64,000 nt of DNA, taken from Kordia aestuariivivens. GTDB taxonomy: Bacteria > Bacteroidota > Bacteroidia > Flavobacteriales > Flavobacteriaceae. The position numbers were made by a program, and so were the translations under genes. Below the pieces are notes generated by a model, which was not told where the DNA came from, did no database searches, and worked only from the letters and a program-made list of their open reading frames with translations. The stretch spans positions 124,001 to 188,000 of the forward strand of contig NZ_JACGWS010000005.1 of assembly GCF_014397005.1 (NCBI RefSeq), written 5' to 3'. Positions 44,916-56,200 of this stretch are shown in pieces. Every line of letters starts with the position of its first letter. The stretch's first letter is position 1.

Positions 44916-45620
44916 GCTATTAAGTATTCATACAGTATTTCGAAGCAGTTCACTAAATAATATTCCAGGTCCCATAAACAATAAAAGTAGTTTCCTATAG
45001 GTTCCTTCAGGTTATCATAATATCTTTTTGACGTTGATTAATATTTATTAATAGTTGATTAAAGAATATATTCGGTTCCGTAAGGCATTTTACCCCTTAA
45101 CGAACCCGTTATAGTCTACAAAATACCGACTCGAAGCGACAAACAACCGCTTCGTACCATTTCCAAGTGGACTCACAACTATTAAACAATCCTAAAATTA
45201 TAATAATGAACCGCTTTGAAATAGTATTTGATAGGGTTAACCCAATATTGCGAAGGTAAATTGTAGAGTTTAGTCTCTAGGAATTCCAATAAACAGATTA
45301 CTTCGCTAAAGTTCGTCTTGAACGGAGTCGAAAAGGCTCGTAATTACGCAACATGATCAAAACATATCAATCAGCTATTATTTAGCAACTTTATGTGAAA
45401 CTGAATCAAGTTCAGTTTGACGATCAATCTAACATGTCCAAGAAGTCTAATAGTCTAACCAGTCTAACACGTCCAACAACCCAAGAAGTCTAACTAAGAA
45501 AATCACGTATAAATCCCCATTGCACTTCCCTCAGAAGATGCTTAGTTTTGACACTAACTTTTGTAGCTGTATCTTGATGCACTACATATTGTTAATCAAC
45601 AACCTCTAAACCAAAAACAC
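44916..45620. other. Gene-free 705-nt region
   Basis: I see no convincing gene. A 17-residue ORF at 45206-45259 (MNRFEIVFDRVNP...) may be a remnant. The second half contains the AACTGAATCAAGTTCAGTTTGAC dyad (45411-45433), CAGTCTAAC/ACGTCCAAC phrases (45437-45490) and the upstream region of the amine oxidase, with ACTAACTTTTG near 45553 as a possible weak promoter. Confidence 0.5.
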
Positions 45621-47726
45621 ATGAGTTATCTTTCATTTCATCCGGGGAATAAATCTTCAGATAAAGGTAAAAAAACCAAAGGATCTGTACGAAAAGCATT
45701 TTCCGATTATATCATCAAAAATCATGGTGACGACTACAAAGAAACCTTACTAAAACAACGATCAAAAACCGATAAAATCGGATTGATCAAAAAACAAATC
45801 ATTGAAGTTGCTGATCCTGCTGACAAAAAACCACTCGTGGGAATCATCGGCGGCGGATTTGCAGGATTGTATGCCGGACTCATATTACAATCACTCGGAA
45901 TTGAATTTGAAATCTTTGAAGCTTCTGACCGTGTTGGTGGACGAATTGATACCTGGTATTCGGCTGATTACGATCCGAAAAGTGACGTAAACAAAGGATT
46001 ATACGGTGAAGTAGGAGGCATGCGTGTTCCGCAATTCTCAGATGATATGTTGCCAGTACAACACTTGGCGTTATCGCTAAACTATGTATTGGAACGAAAT
46101 GAAATGACGGATAAAATGTTGCGTTGGCGTAAATTCTATTACAATTCTGACTATCAGCGTTTGCGTTATAACAATATGAAAAAACCAATCTTCGCCAAAG
46201 GAGCAAGTTTAAACTCATTGAACTTTGGAAGAAATGAAGGCGGTGATATAAAGGAAGTTTGGGTAACTGAAAAAACAGATGAAAACGGTAACAAATACTT
46301 GCCAATTAATATAATTCTCGACAAAGTAAACGGACCTTTCATTGATGCGATCAACAAATCATTTGAAACCGGATTTGCCAAATTGATGCGTTATGACAAC
46401 TATTCCATGTGGGCATACTTGACAAACGTATTTACGCTGGCGGATTTAGAAGAATATTACGATCCAGCAATGGGCGCACCCTGCGAAAATCTATCCTTCA
46501 ACATTGCGAGTTACTTAGAAACTACCAATGTAGGAACAGGAATGTACAGTGTTTCTTTTGTAGAAATGGTGATTGCGGTGTACGATTGGGACGGAAGTAA
46601 AAATTCGTACGATCGAACAGATCCAAATATCTATATGATCACGATGAACGAAGGAATGCAACACTTTCCAGATGCATGTCGTACCGTATTAAATCTTGAA
46701 AATGGAGTCACTGCCGATGATGGACGCTTAGCACAAGTCTTAATAGGAATGGCGAAAGGGCAAAACAACGAATATGGATACTCACCACCAAACCTAACAG
46801 AAGATGCTGAACCGCCATCAACTGTTCCGCCAGCAGATCCAAAAGGAACTGCCAATACAAACCCTGACGTTTCAAAGAAAAAGAAACGTGTATTCATGAA
46901 TCATAAAGTAATTCAGGCAGTTTATGATGAAAAATTATATGATAACAAAGGAGGAATGCGCTTAGAAATTGAGCATAAGCATGACGGACAAAAAGAAGAA
47001 CTGACAAAAGAATATGCGTATGTAATTAGTACGTTGCCAAATGGTGCGTATTTAAGCGGACAAAAGAAAACAAACTTCTTTGATGACTTATCATTTGCAA
47101 AAGCACGTGCACTGCGTGAATGTAACTATATGCCAGCATTTAAGGCGTTTATTACGTTCAACAAACAATTCTGGAAAGAAATAGGAGAAAATCGTCAATA
47201 CGAAGTAGGATTAGGGGTTTCTGCAAGTGATCGATCTAACCGACAAATAGTATATCCATCGTACGGATTTGACGCAGAAAAAGGAGTTTTACAAGTCTAT
47301 TCATGGGCACAAGATGCAGAACGCATGGGCGCATTAACCGATCAACAACGTGTAAACGAATGTTTAAAAGGAATACAATTTATGTATCCAGAAATAAATA
47401 TTTACGATTACTACGCAGGTTATAATGATGGAGTCACAACAAAAACATGGTTTTGGGATCAACATGCAGGCGGTGGCGCTTTTGCATTATTCAATCCGGG
47501 ACAATTCAAAAACCTATATCCAACACTATTAACGCCTGAATTTGATGGCGCATTAAACATTGCAGGCGAATGCTGCTCTGTACATCATGGTTGGATTGTT
47601 GGCGCGTTAGACTCCGCATACAACTCAGTCAACAACATTCTGGAAGAAATGAAAGCGACGAAGAGTATTGTCAAAATGAAAGCAATTTGGGGCGGATTGA
47701 CAGCACCAGATGTAGCAATAAAATAA
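45621..47726 (+). CDS. Flavin-containing amine oxidase
   Basis: 701 residues. An N-terminal extension of about 70 residues (SYLSFHPGNKSSDKGKKTKG, basic, no signal) precedes the FAD-binding motif VGIIGGGFAGLYAGLILQSL and FEASDRVGGRIDTWY, the fingerprint of monoamine oxidase/L-amino acid oxidase flavoenzymes. The last FAD-binding strand is ALNIAGECCSVHHGWIVGALDSAYNSVNNIL. A low-complexity insert (GQNNEYGYSPPNLTEDAEPPS) lies in the middle. The reaction is oxidative deamination producing an imine and H2O2; the amine substrate is unknown. With the LodA gene it makes two putative H2O2-producing oxidases in the window. Confidence 0.85.
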   Translation: MSYLSFHPGNKSSDKGKKTKGSVRKAFSDYIIKNHGDDYKETLLKQRSKTDKIGLIKKQIIEVADPADKKPLVGIIGGGFAGLYAGLILQSLGIEFEIFEASDRVGGRIDTWYSADYDPKSDVNKGLYGEVGGMRVPQFSDDMLPVQHLALSLNYVLERNEMTDKMLRWRKFYYNSDYQRLRYNNMKKPIFAKGASLNSLNFGRNEGGDIKEVWVTEKTDENGNKYLPINIILDKVNGPFIDAINKSFETGFAKLMRYDNYSMWAYLTNVFTLADLEEYYDPAMGAPCENLSFNIASYLETTNVGTGMYSVSFVEMVIAVYDWDGSKNSYDRTDPNIYMITMNEGMQHFPDACRTVLNLENGVTADDGRLAQVLIGMAKGQNNEYGYSPPNLTEDAEPPSTVPPADPKGTANTNPDVSKKKKRVFMNHKVIQAVYDEKLYDNKGGMRLEIEHKHDGQKEELTKEYAYVISTLPNGAYLSGQKKTNFFDDLSFAKARALRECNYMPAFKAFITFNKQFWKEIGENRQYEVGLGVSASDRSNRQIVYPSYGFDAEKGVLQVYSWAQDAERMGALTDQQRVNECLKGIQFMYPEINIYDYYAGYNDGVTTKTWFWDQHAGGGAFALFNPGQFKNLYPTLLTPEFDGALNIAGECCSVHHGWIVGALDSAYNSVNNILEEMKATKSIVKMKAIWGGLTAPDVAIK

Positions 47727-47781
47727 ATATTTAAAATTTGAATGCCAACTATATACTAACAACGCTATAGTAAATTCAAGA

Positions 47782-47815
47782 CAAGGAAAATCATTAGGTT
47801 GGTTTTCCTTGTTTA
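47782..47815 (+). terminator. Probable terminator after the amine oxidase
   Basis: Stem CAAGGAAAA / TTTTCCTTG (47782-47790 with 47803-47811) followed by a short T-rich stretch TTTATTTA; moderate. Confidence 0.7.
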
Positions 47816-47856
47816 TTTAGTTTAATAGTTTAAGGTTTATTAGTTTTTGTATTTTC

Positions 47857-47949
47857 AACATACCAACATACCAACATACCAACATACCAACATACCAACA
47901 TACCAACATACCAACATACCAACATACCAACATACCAACATACCAACAT
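47857..47949. repeat. 8-bp tandem repeat AACATACC, about 11.6 copies
   Basis: An uninterrupted array of AACATACC, the longest simple array in the window. It sits in the 320-nt gap before the patatin-like gene and, with its period of 8, would not preserve frame in an ORF. Copy-number variation between isolates is expected. Confidence 0.95.
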
Positions 47950-48046
47950 CTAAAGTTAAATCCTTATATTTGAGAAGCTTTCTCAAACATTTTGTAGCCA
48001 AGAAGTATAGAATTAACTAACAATAACAACGTAAACAATACGCATC

Positions 48047-49774
48047 ATGCAAGAAGATTTTATTCCATTTGAAAGTATCGGACTTTGCTTTAGTGGTGGA
48101 GGTTACCGAGCAACATTCTTCTCACTAGGAGTCGTTTCCTATTTAGAAAAAATACAGTATAAAAATGCAGCTTTAGTAAAAAAAGTAGAAGCAATTAGTA
48201 CTGTAAGTGGAGGAACACTATTTGGTGTTGCATACTCAAAAGCAGCGATAAAAAATGATTATGAATTTAAAAAATTCTTTTCCGATTTTTATAAGGCGTT
48301 TGAAGCTGAAAATGATAAACTCCTCCAAACAGCAATTGCTAAATTGAGCAATGATGAAGTTTGGAAGAAAAATCCACACAAAAAAAGATCGCTGATCAAT
48401 GCATTTGCGTTGACCTATGCAGATATGGACATTTACAAAGGAGATTTTAAAACATTTGAAAAACTACCAACTAAGTCACATTTAAAATATATGTGTTTCA
48501 ACGCGACTGAGTTTTCGTATGGATTGGCGTTTCGTTTTCAAAACACAGGAATGTTTGCAAACAAGCCTTTAAATAATTCACAACTTAATAAAATATCAAA
48601 TGAAATACCATTAGCGGATATAGTTGCATCATCTTCCTGTTTTCCATTAGGTTTTGAACCCTTAGTATTTCCTGATGATTATATAAAGGATCAACAAAGT
48701 GTTGATTACAAAGCGTTAAAAAGTTTAGAGATTTTTAGCGATGGTGTCGGAATTATGGATGGTGGAATTGCTGACAATCAAGGAATTGGAAGCATGATTA
48801 ACATTAGTGAGCGAAGAAGAGAAGTACACAAAGTAAAAGGTGATGATGGTATAGAAAAAGAGGAAAAAATAAAGCGCGAACTAGATTTAATCATAGTAAG
48901 TGATGTAGCAAGTTATAAAATGGATCCATGGCAACCAGAACCAAAAGCTATTTATGAAGGTACAACGGTAAAAAGTGGTCTTTCAAAAATACTAAGCTAT
49001 TTTAGTGTAAAGCCTTTATATTGGATTTTATTAGTAGTTGGAATCCTAATGATGGTTTTAAATTCTTTAGAAATTATCAAAGGACAGTCATGGCCGGCAT
49101 TATACATCGTTGGTGGAATCATTACAGGAATTGGAATCTTACTCACCATTTTTGGAATTGTAGCAGGAATCATCAAAGGTATCGCAATCAATTGGGTTTC
49201 GTCTATGTTTAAGAAAAATGTTCCAGCTCCGCTAGTAGATGATGTATTAAGCTTTCGAAAATTGCGTTTAGATTTGGTACAACGCATGTTAACAGAACGT
49301 ATAAGTACTACCGTAATTATGGTAAATGATATCTTTCTAAAACAAATACGACGCTTAAATTATAAGTTTTTATACTTTTCAAAAGGATGCGAATTCAGAT
49401 CCGTTACATCTACCGTATATCAATTAAATGGCGCTAAAACTGTATATGGAAAAGGACCATTCAATAAAGGAATTACGACACAACCATCAAAATTATTAGA
49501 AAGCACAGCCTTAATAGCTTCTGAAACACCAACTACACTTTGGTGGGACAAAAATGATATTGCAAAAGATCGTATGGATACGTTAATAGCGTGTGGTCAA
49601 TTCACAACGTGTTATACTTTGATGGACTATATCATTAAACTTAAAAAAAGTAAACAAGTGAAACTTTCTGATGAACAAACGAAAGAAATAGACGATTTAT
49701 ATACCGCTTTAGATAAAGACTGGAAACAATTCAATAAAAACCCAATGTTTCACGTGGATGTTTTAAAAGCATAA
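48047..49774 (+). CDS. Patatin-like phospholipase with two membrane segments
   Basis: 575 residues. The oxyanion motif CFSGGGYRATFFSLGVV is followed by a Ser54 in STVSGGTLFG (nucleophile elbow; the first Gly of GxSxG is replaced by Thr) and the catalytic Asp238 in DGGIADNQG. About residues 325-385 are two membrane helices (YWILLVVGILMMVLNSLEI and IVGGIITGIGILLTIFGIVAGI). The C-terminal ~190 residues are unassigned. It should cleave acyl ester bonds of membrane lipids. A TM-containing patatin next to an amine oxidase is unusual, but no defence partner is adjacent. A clear terminator follows. Confidence 0.85.
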   Translation: MQEDFIPFESIGLCFSGGGYRATFFSLGVVSYLEKIQYKNAALVKKVEAISTVSGGTLFGVAYSKAAIKNDYEFKKFFSDFYKAFEAENDKLLQTAIAKLSNDEVWKKNPHKKRSLINAFALTYADMDIYKGDFKTFEKLPTKSHLKYMCFNATEFSYGLAFRFQNTGMFANKPLNNSQLNKISNEIPLADIVASSSCFPLGFEPLVFPDDYIKDQQSVDYKALKSLEIFSDGVGIMDGGIADNQGIGSMINISERRREVHKVKGDDGIEKEEKIKRELDLIIVSDVASYKMDPWQPEPKAIYEGTTVKSGLSKILSYFSVKPLYWILLVVGILMMVLNSLEIIKGQSWPALYIVGGIITGIGILLTIFGIVAGIIKGIAINWVSSMFKKNVPAPLVDDVLSFRKLRLDLVQRMLTERISTTVIMVNDIFLKQIRRLNYKFLYFSKGCEFRSVTSTVYQLNGAKTVYGKGPFNKGITTQPSKLLESTALIASETPTTLWWDKNDIAKDRMDTLIACGQFTTCYTLMDYIIKLKKSKQVKLSDEQTKEIDDLYTALDKDWKQFNKNPMFHVDVLKA

Positions 49775-49800
49775 CAACATACTAAAAACTTTCTTGACTA

Positions 49801-49831
49801 GGACGCTATATATAATAGCGTCCTTTTTTTG
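49801..49831 (+). terminator. Intrinsic terminator after the patatin-like gene
   Basis: Perfect 9-bp stem GGACGCTAT / ATAGCGTCC (49801-49809 with 49815-49823, loop ATATA) followed by T7. Confidence 0.93.
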
Positions 49832-50201
49832 TGAATATTATTCTCACATAAATACTTAGTAGATTAAATAAGATTGTTTGTGCGTGAATACCTTATTTAA
49901 TATAAAGTAAATTATATTTTAAACAAGGTCTTTATTCTTAACTTTTAATGATTTTAGTTTGATTTGAACAAAAAATAAGCATTTCAACGATGAAAAATAA
50001 CGTTTAAACGATCTTTTATGTGCAGTCGACTTAATACGCTAGAGATGGCATCAAATGAAACTAGTTTTATACTACTATTAAAAATAGCCAAGAAATACAC
50101 ATTTTACGCCCCAAAATGTCTATTTAAACAACATAAAATGGATTTAACAGATTACTTGTCCCAAAGCAATCTTTTGAACTTAACCTAATGATTAAAAAAC
50201 T
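49832..50201. other. Gene-free region before the giant secreted protein
   Basis: About 370 nt, AT-rich. Contains one small dyad ACATTTT-ACGCCCC-AAAATGT (50098-50118) and otherwise nothing I can support; no strong TAnnTTTG promoter could be picked with confidence. Confidence 0.4.
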
Positions 50202-53200
50202 ATGAAAAAAATTTTACACCTTGTTGTGCTATGCCTTTTTGCTTCCTATTTAAATGCACAAACACCAGGCGTATCCATCTTTTACGAACAAACTTCAGGA
50301 GACACACGTAACTACATTGAATACATTCCAGGGAATTTACCAATCATCATATCTGCGCCACACGGAGGCGTAAAACAATCAGGACAAACTATTGGAGGTG
50401 TTTTCTATCCAGACAATGACAGTTCATTACCCGATCGTAGTTGTGGAACCAATGAACGTGACGACAATACAGATATCTTAATTCGTGAAATTCAAAAAGA
50501 AATATTTGCCCTTACTGGTTGTTATGCGCATGTAATCATTAACAATTTGCACAGATCAAAACTAGATCCAAATCGTGAAATAAACGAAGCTACTTGCGGA
50601 AACTCAAATGCAACAGACCATTGGAATGCTTTTCACGGATTTCTCGATCAAGCGAGTGCTTCAGTTGAATCAAATTGGGGAAAAGGTGTATACATTGACT
50701 TGCACGGACAAAGTCACTCAGTTCCTAGAATAGAAGCTGGATACAATATTACGGCTGCCGAACTAAACGCATCGGATTTAAACGCTACAAACATTATCAA
50801 CAAATCTACGATTAGAAACTTAGTAACAAACAACCTAAACAGCTTTACCCATGAAGAACTCATTCGTGGAGACAGTAGTATAGGTGAACTATTTCAAAAT
50901 GCCGCAGGAACATTCTACGCAAATCAAAACTATCCTGGTTGCGGACAAAACGGAACCAACGGATACAGAGCTGTACCAAGTGCAACTAACAATGGTGGCG
51001 GAACCTGTGATGATACACGACCAAATGGAAACGCATACTTTGATGGAGATTTCTATAACAATCGCAGACACGGATCGGGTAGTGGTACAAGTGACGGAAC
51101 TGGTGGCGCTGGAAACATAGACGGAATCATGACAGAAGTCAACAGACGTGTGCGTGATTTAGGAACCTACAACGGTCAAGTATACGATACAAGACCACAA
51201 ACCTTAGTTCCTTTTGCAAAAGACTATGCGGCAGTTCTATTAGAATTTATCAATACACATTACAACAACTACGCACAATTTTCATACGCTGCAAATAGCT
51301 ATGCACTCAGCGATACCAATCCATCGCCAACAATTTCAGGCGTCAATGGCGGAACATTTGCTGCGCCAGCGGGATTAGTCATCAATGCTACCACTGGAGA
51401 AATAAATGCATCAAGTTCATTACCTGGGAATTACACAGTAACCTATTCGGTTGGAACATGCGGATATTTCTCAAGCAATCAAAATATCACAATCGTAAAT
51501 ATAGCAACACCAGATCTCGAAGCACCAACAATACCTGCAAACCTAATAGCATCAAACACTACCGAAACTACTACTGACTTATCTTGGAGTAGTTCGCTAG
51601 ATAATATAAATGTTGTTAATTACAATGTATATCAAAACGGAACATTTCGAGAAGCGAGTACGCTAACCAACTATGCGGTAACAGGTTTATCGCCAAACAC
51701 AACCTACACATTTAGGATGACAGCTCTTGATGCAGCTGGAAACGAATCCGCATCAAGTAATGAAGTAACAATAACGACACTTGAAAACATCGTTCCGTTA
51801 AACTACTGTGCATCTGCAAGTACCAATGTCAATGATGAATTCATAAGTAGAGTACAATTGGGAGCTATTGATAATGCTTCTGACGCACGTTTTTATTCAG
51901 ATTTCACAAATATAAGTACAGATTTAATAAAAAATGAACAACATACCATTACGGTAACGCCAACTTGGACAGGAACAGTATACAATGAAGCTTATTCAGT
52001 TTGGATTGACTATAACAAAGATGGAGATTTTACGGATGTTGGAGAACAAGTTTGGACGCAAGGAAATACGCAAGCAACTCCAGTAAGCGGAACATTTACA
52101 ATTCCTGCAACGGCAACTGATGGAGCAACCAGAATGCGTGTTTCTATGAAATACAATGCAATTCCAACGGTATGCGAAACATTTACGTATGGAGAAGTTG
52201 AAGATTATACGGTAAACATCATATCTGCTGATCCAGATACGACAGCACCAATCATCACACTCAACGGAAACGCAACGATCAACCTAAATGTTGGTGATAG
52301 TTATACTGAATCTGGAGCAACAGCAACAGATAACTTAGACGGAAACTTAACGTCAAGTATTATCATTAGTGGAACGGTGAATACCGCTTCCGCTGGAACA
52401 TACACAGTTCGTTACAATGTTAGCGATGCAGCAGGAAACGCAGCAATTGAAGTCGTTCGAACAATAACTGTACTTGCAGACACTACAATTCCAGTCATTA
52501 CACTCAACGGAAACGCAACAATCAACCTAAATGTTGGCGACAGTTATACAGAATCAGGCGCAACAGCAACAGATAACTTAGACGGAAACTTAACACCGAA
52601 CATCATTATTAGTGGAAGTGTAAATACCGCTTCCGCGGGAACATACACAGTTCGTTACAATGTTAGTGATGCAGCAGGAAACGCAGCAATCGAAGTGGTG
52701 CGCACGGTAAATGTAATCGCTGACACTACAATTCCTGTAATTACTTTAAACGGAAACGCTACAATCAACTTGAATGTTGGTGATTTCTACACAGAACTAG
52801 GTGCAACGGCAACAGATAACTTAGACGGAAACATAACACCAAACATTATTATTTCAGGAAACGTAAATACAGCTGTGGCTGGAACATACTTAGTTAGCTA
52901 TAACGTAAATGATTCAGCAGGAAACGCCGCAATAGAAGTTGTACGTACTATAAATGTGCTTGCAGATACTATAATTCCAGTAATTACACTCAACGGAAAC
53001 GCAACGATCAACTTAAATGTTGGTGATAGTTATACTGAATCTGGAGCAACAGCAACAGATAACTTAGATGGAAACATTACGTCAAATATCATCATTAGTG
53101 GAACGGTGAATACCGCTTCCGCGGGAACGTACTCAGTTCGTTACAATGTAAATGATGCAGCAGGAAACGCCGCAATCGAAGTCGTTCGTACGGTAAACGT

Positions 53201-56200
53201 TATCGCAGATACTACAATTCCAGTCATTACACTCAACGGAAACGCAACAATCAACTTGAATGTTGGAGACAGTTATACAGAATTAGGTGCAACGGCAACA
53301 GATAACTTAGACGGAAACTTAACACCAAACATTATCATTAGTGCAAATGTAAATACAGCTGTCGCTGGAACGTACACAGTTCGTTACAATGTAAATGATG
53401 CAGCAGGAAACGCAGCAATTGAAGTGGTGCGCACGGTAAATGTTATCGCAGATACTATAATCCCTGTAATTACTTTAAACGGAAATGCTAGTATCAACTT
53501 GAATATTGGTGATTTCTACACAGAACTAGGTGCAACGGCAACAGATAACTTAGACGGAAACATAACACCAAACATTATTATTTCAGGAAACGTAAATACA
53601 GCTGTGGCTGGAACATACTTAGTTAGCTATAACGTAAATGATTCAGCAGGAAACGCCGCAATCGAAGTTGTACGTACTATAAATGTGCTTGCAGATACTA
53701 TAATCCCTGTAATTACGCTCAACGGAAACACAACGATCAACTTGAATGTTGGCGACAGTTATACAGAATCTGGCGCAACAGCAACAGATAATCTAGACGG
53801 AAACTTAACGTCAAGTATTATCATTAGTGGAAATGTAAATACCACTTCCGCGGGAACATACACAGTTCGTTACAATGTAAATGATTCAGCAGGAAATGCC
53901 GCAATTGAAGTGGTTCGTACGGTAAATGTAATCGCAGATACTATAATCCCTGTAATTACTTTAAACGGAAATGCTAGTATCAACTTGAATATTGGTGATT
54001 TCTACACAGAACTAGGTGCAACGGCAACAGATAACTTAGATGGAAACATTACGTCAAATATCATCATTAGTGGAACGGTGAATACCGCTTCCGCGGGAAC
54101 ATACACAGTTCGATATAATGTAAATGATTCCGCAGGAAACGCGGCAATCGAAGTGGTGCGCACGGTAAATGTTATCGCAAATACTACAATTCCTGTAATT
54201 ACTTTAAACGGAAACGCAACAATCAACTTGAATGTTGGCGACAGTTATACTGAATCTGGAGCAACAGCAACGGATAACTTAGATGGAAACATTACGTCAA
54301 ATATCATCATTAGTGGAACGGTGAATACCGCTTCCGCGGGAACATACACAGTTCGTTATAATGTAAGCGATGCAGCAGGAAATGCCGCAATTGAAGTGAC
54401 GCGTACTGTAAATGTATTCGCAGATACTACGATTCCTGTAATTACTTTAAACGGAAACGCAACGCTCAACTTAAATGTTGGCGACAGTTATACAGAATCA
54501 GGCGCAACAGCAACAGATAATCTAGACGGAAACATAACGCCAAACATTATTATTTCAGGAATTGTAAATACAGCTTCCGCGGGAACATACTCAGTTCGTT
54601 ACAATGTAAATGATGCAGCAGGAAACGCAGCAATCGAAGTGGTGCGCACGGTAAATGTTATCGCAGATACTATAATCCCTGTAATTACTTTAAACGGAAA
54701 CGCAACGATCAACTTGAATGTTGGCGACAGTTACACAGAATCAGGCGCAACAGCAACGGATAATCTAGATGGAAACCTAACGCCAAACATTATCATTAGT
54801 GGAACGGTGAATACCGCTTCCGCGGGAACATACTCAGTTCGTTACAATGTTAGCGATGCAGCAGGAAATGCAGCAATTGAAGTGGTGCGTACGGTAAATG
54901 TAAATGAAGTAAGTATCGGTTGTAACAACGGAATCAACACATTTCCGTATACAGAAGGTTTTGAAAATACGCTTGGCGGATGGACACAATCTTCAGCAGA
55001 TGATATTGATTGGACACTAGATGCAGACGGAACACCATCAAATGGAACTGGACCAACGAGTGCAATTGAAGGAAACTTTTATATATATGTAGAAGCTTCT
55101 GGTAATGGAACTGGGTATCCTGACAAACAAGCAATTTTAACATCGCCATGTTTTGATCTTGGTGCGTTGACGGAAGCGACTTTCAGTTTTAACTATCACA
55201 TGTACGGAACTGATATGGGAAGTTTAGCTGTTGAAATTAGTGAAGATGACGGAGCAACTTGGGCAGCAATCTGGAATCAAACAGGAAATCAAGGAAATGC
55301 ATGGCAAACAGCAATCATAGATATTTCAGGATATACAGGAAGTAATATACAGCTACGATTCAACAGAATTACTGGAAGTACTTGGCAAGCAGATATTGCT
55401 ATTGACAATGTGAGTTTAACAGATGAAGAAGTTATAGTAGAAGGTTGTTCTGGTGGAATTGGAAGTTATCCGTATGCACAAAGCTATGAGAATACATTGG
55501 GCGATTGGACACAATCTACAGCGGATGATATCAATTGGACTGTTGATGCAAACGGAACACCATCAAGTGGAACTGGACCTTCAAACGCAGCAGCTGGAAA
55601 TTTCTACATTTTCGTTGAAGCATCTGGAAATGGAACTGGTTATCCTAACAAACAAGCTGTGATTAATTCTCCTTGTTATGATTTAACAAATGAAATTAGT
55701 GCTGAATTCAGCTTTAGCTATCACATGTTTGGAGCAGCAGATATGGGAACAATAGCAGTAGAAGCAAGTAACGACAACGGATTGTCGTGGACAACTTTAT
55801 GGAGCGAATCTGGAAATAAAGGAAATAGTTGGTTCAACGTTATTCTTGATATTTCTCAATATGTTGGAGGAAGCGTACAATTGCGTTTCAACAGAATTAC
55901 TGGAAGTACTTGGCAAGCAGATATTGCTATTGACAATATTGTATTAAAAACAGCATTAGCAGCACGTCAAGAAAGTACACAAACAAAAAATCCAGATGAT
56001 GCAACAGTAACGGACTTTGGTATGGCAAACACATTAACGCTGTTCCCGAATCCTGTTCGTGGAAACATCCTAAATATCAAATTAGATCGCGGAAACGTAA
56101 CAGCATACAGAATTATCAACTTGTACGGACAAGCGGTATTAGCTGGCACAGAAAGCAATCAAATAAATGTAGATAAATTACAATCAGGTGTGTATTTCAT

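Noticed and set aside
45206-45259. 17-residue ORF in the 705-nt gap (MNRFEIVFDRVNP...)
   Set aside because: Too short to judge; could be a remnant, but nothing around it extends the similarity.
47857-47949. Regular array that could be mistaken for a CRISPR
   Set aside because: The unit is only 8 bp with no spacers and there are no cas genes; it is a simple tandem repeat.
48047-49774. Patatin-like gene as the effector of a nucleotide-signalled defence system
   Set aside because: No cyclic-nucleotide synthase lies next to it; the class III cyclase is 19 kb away, so nothing in the sequence links them.
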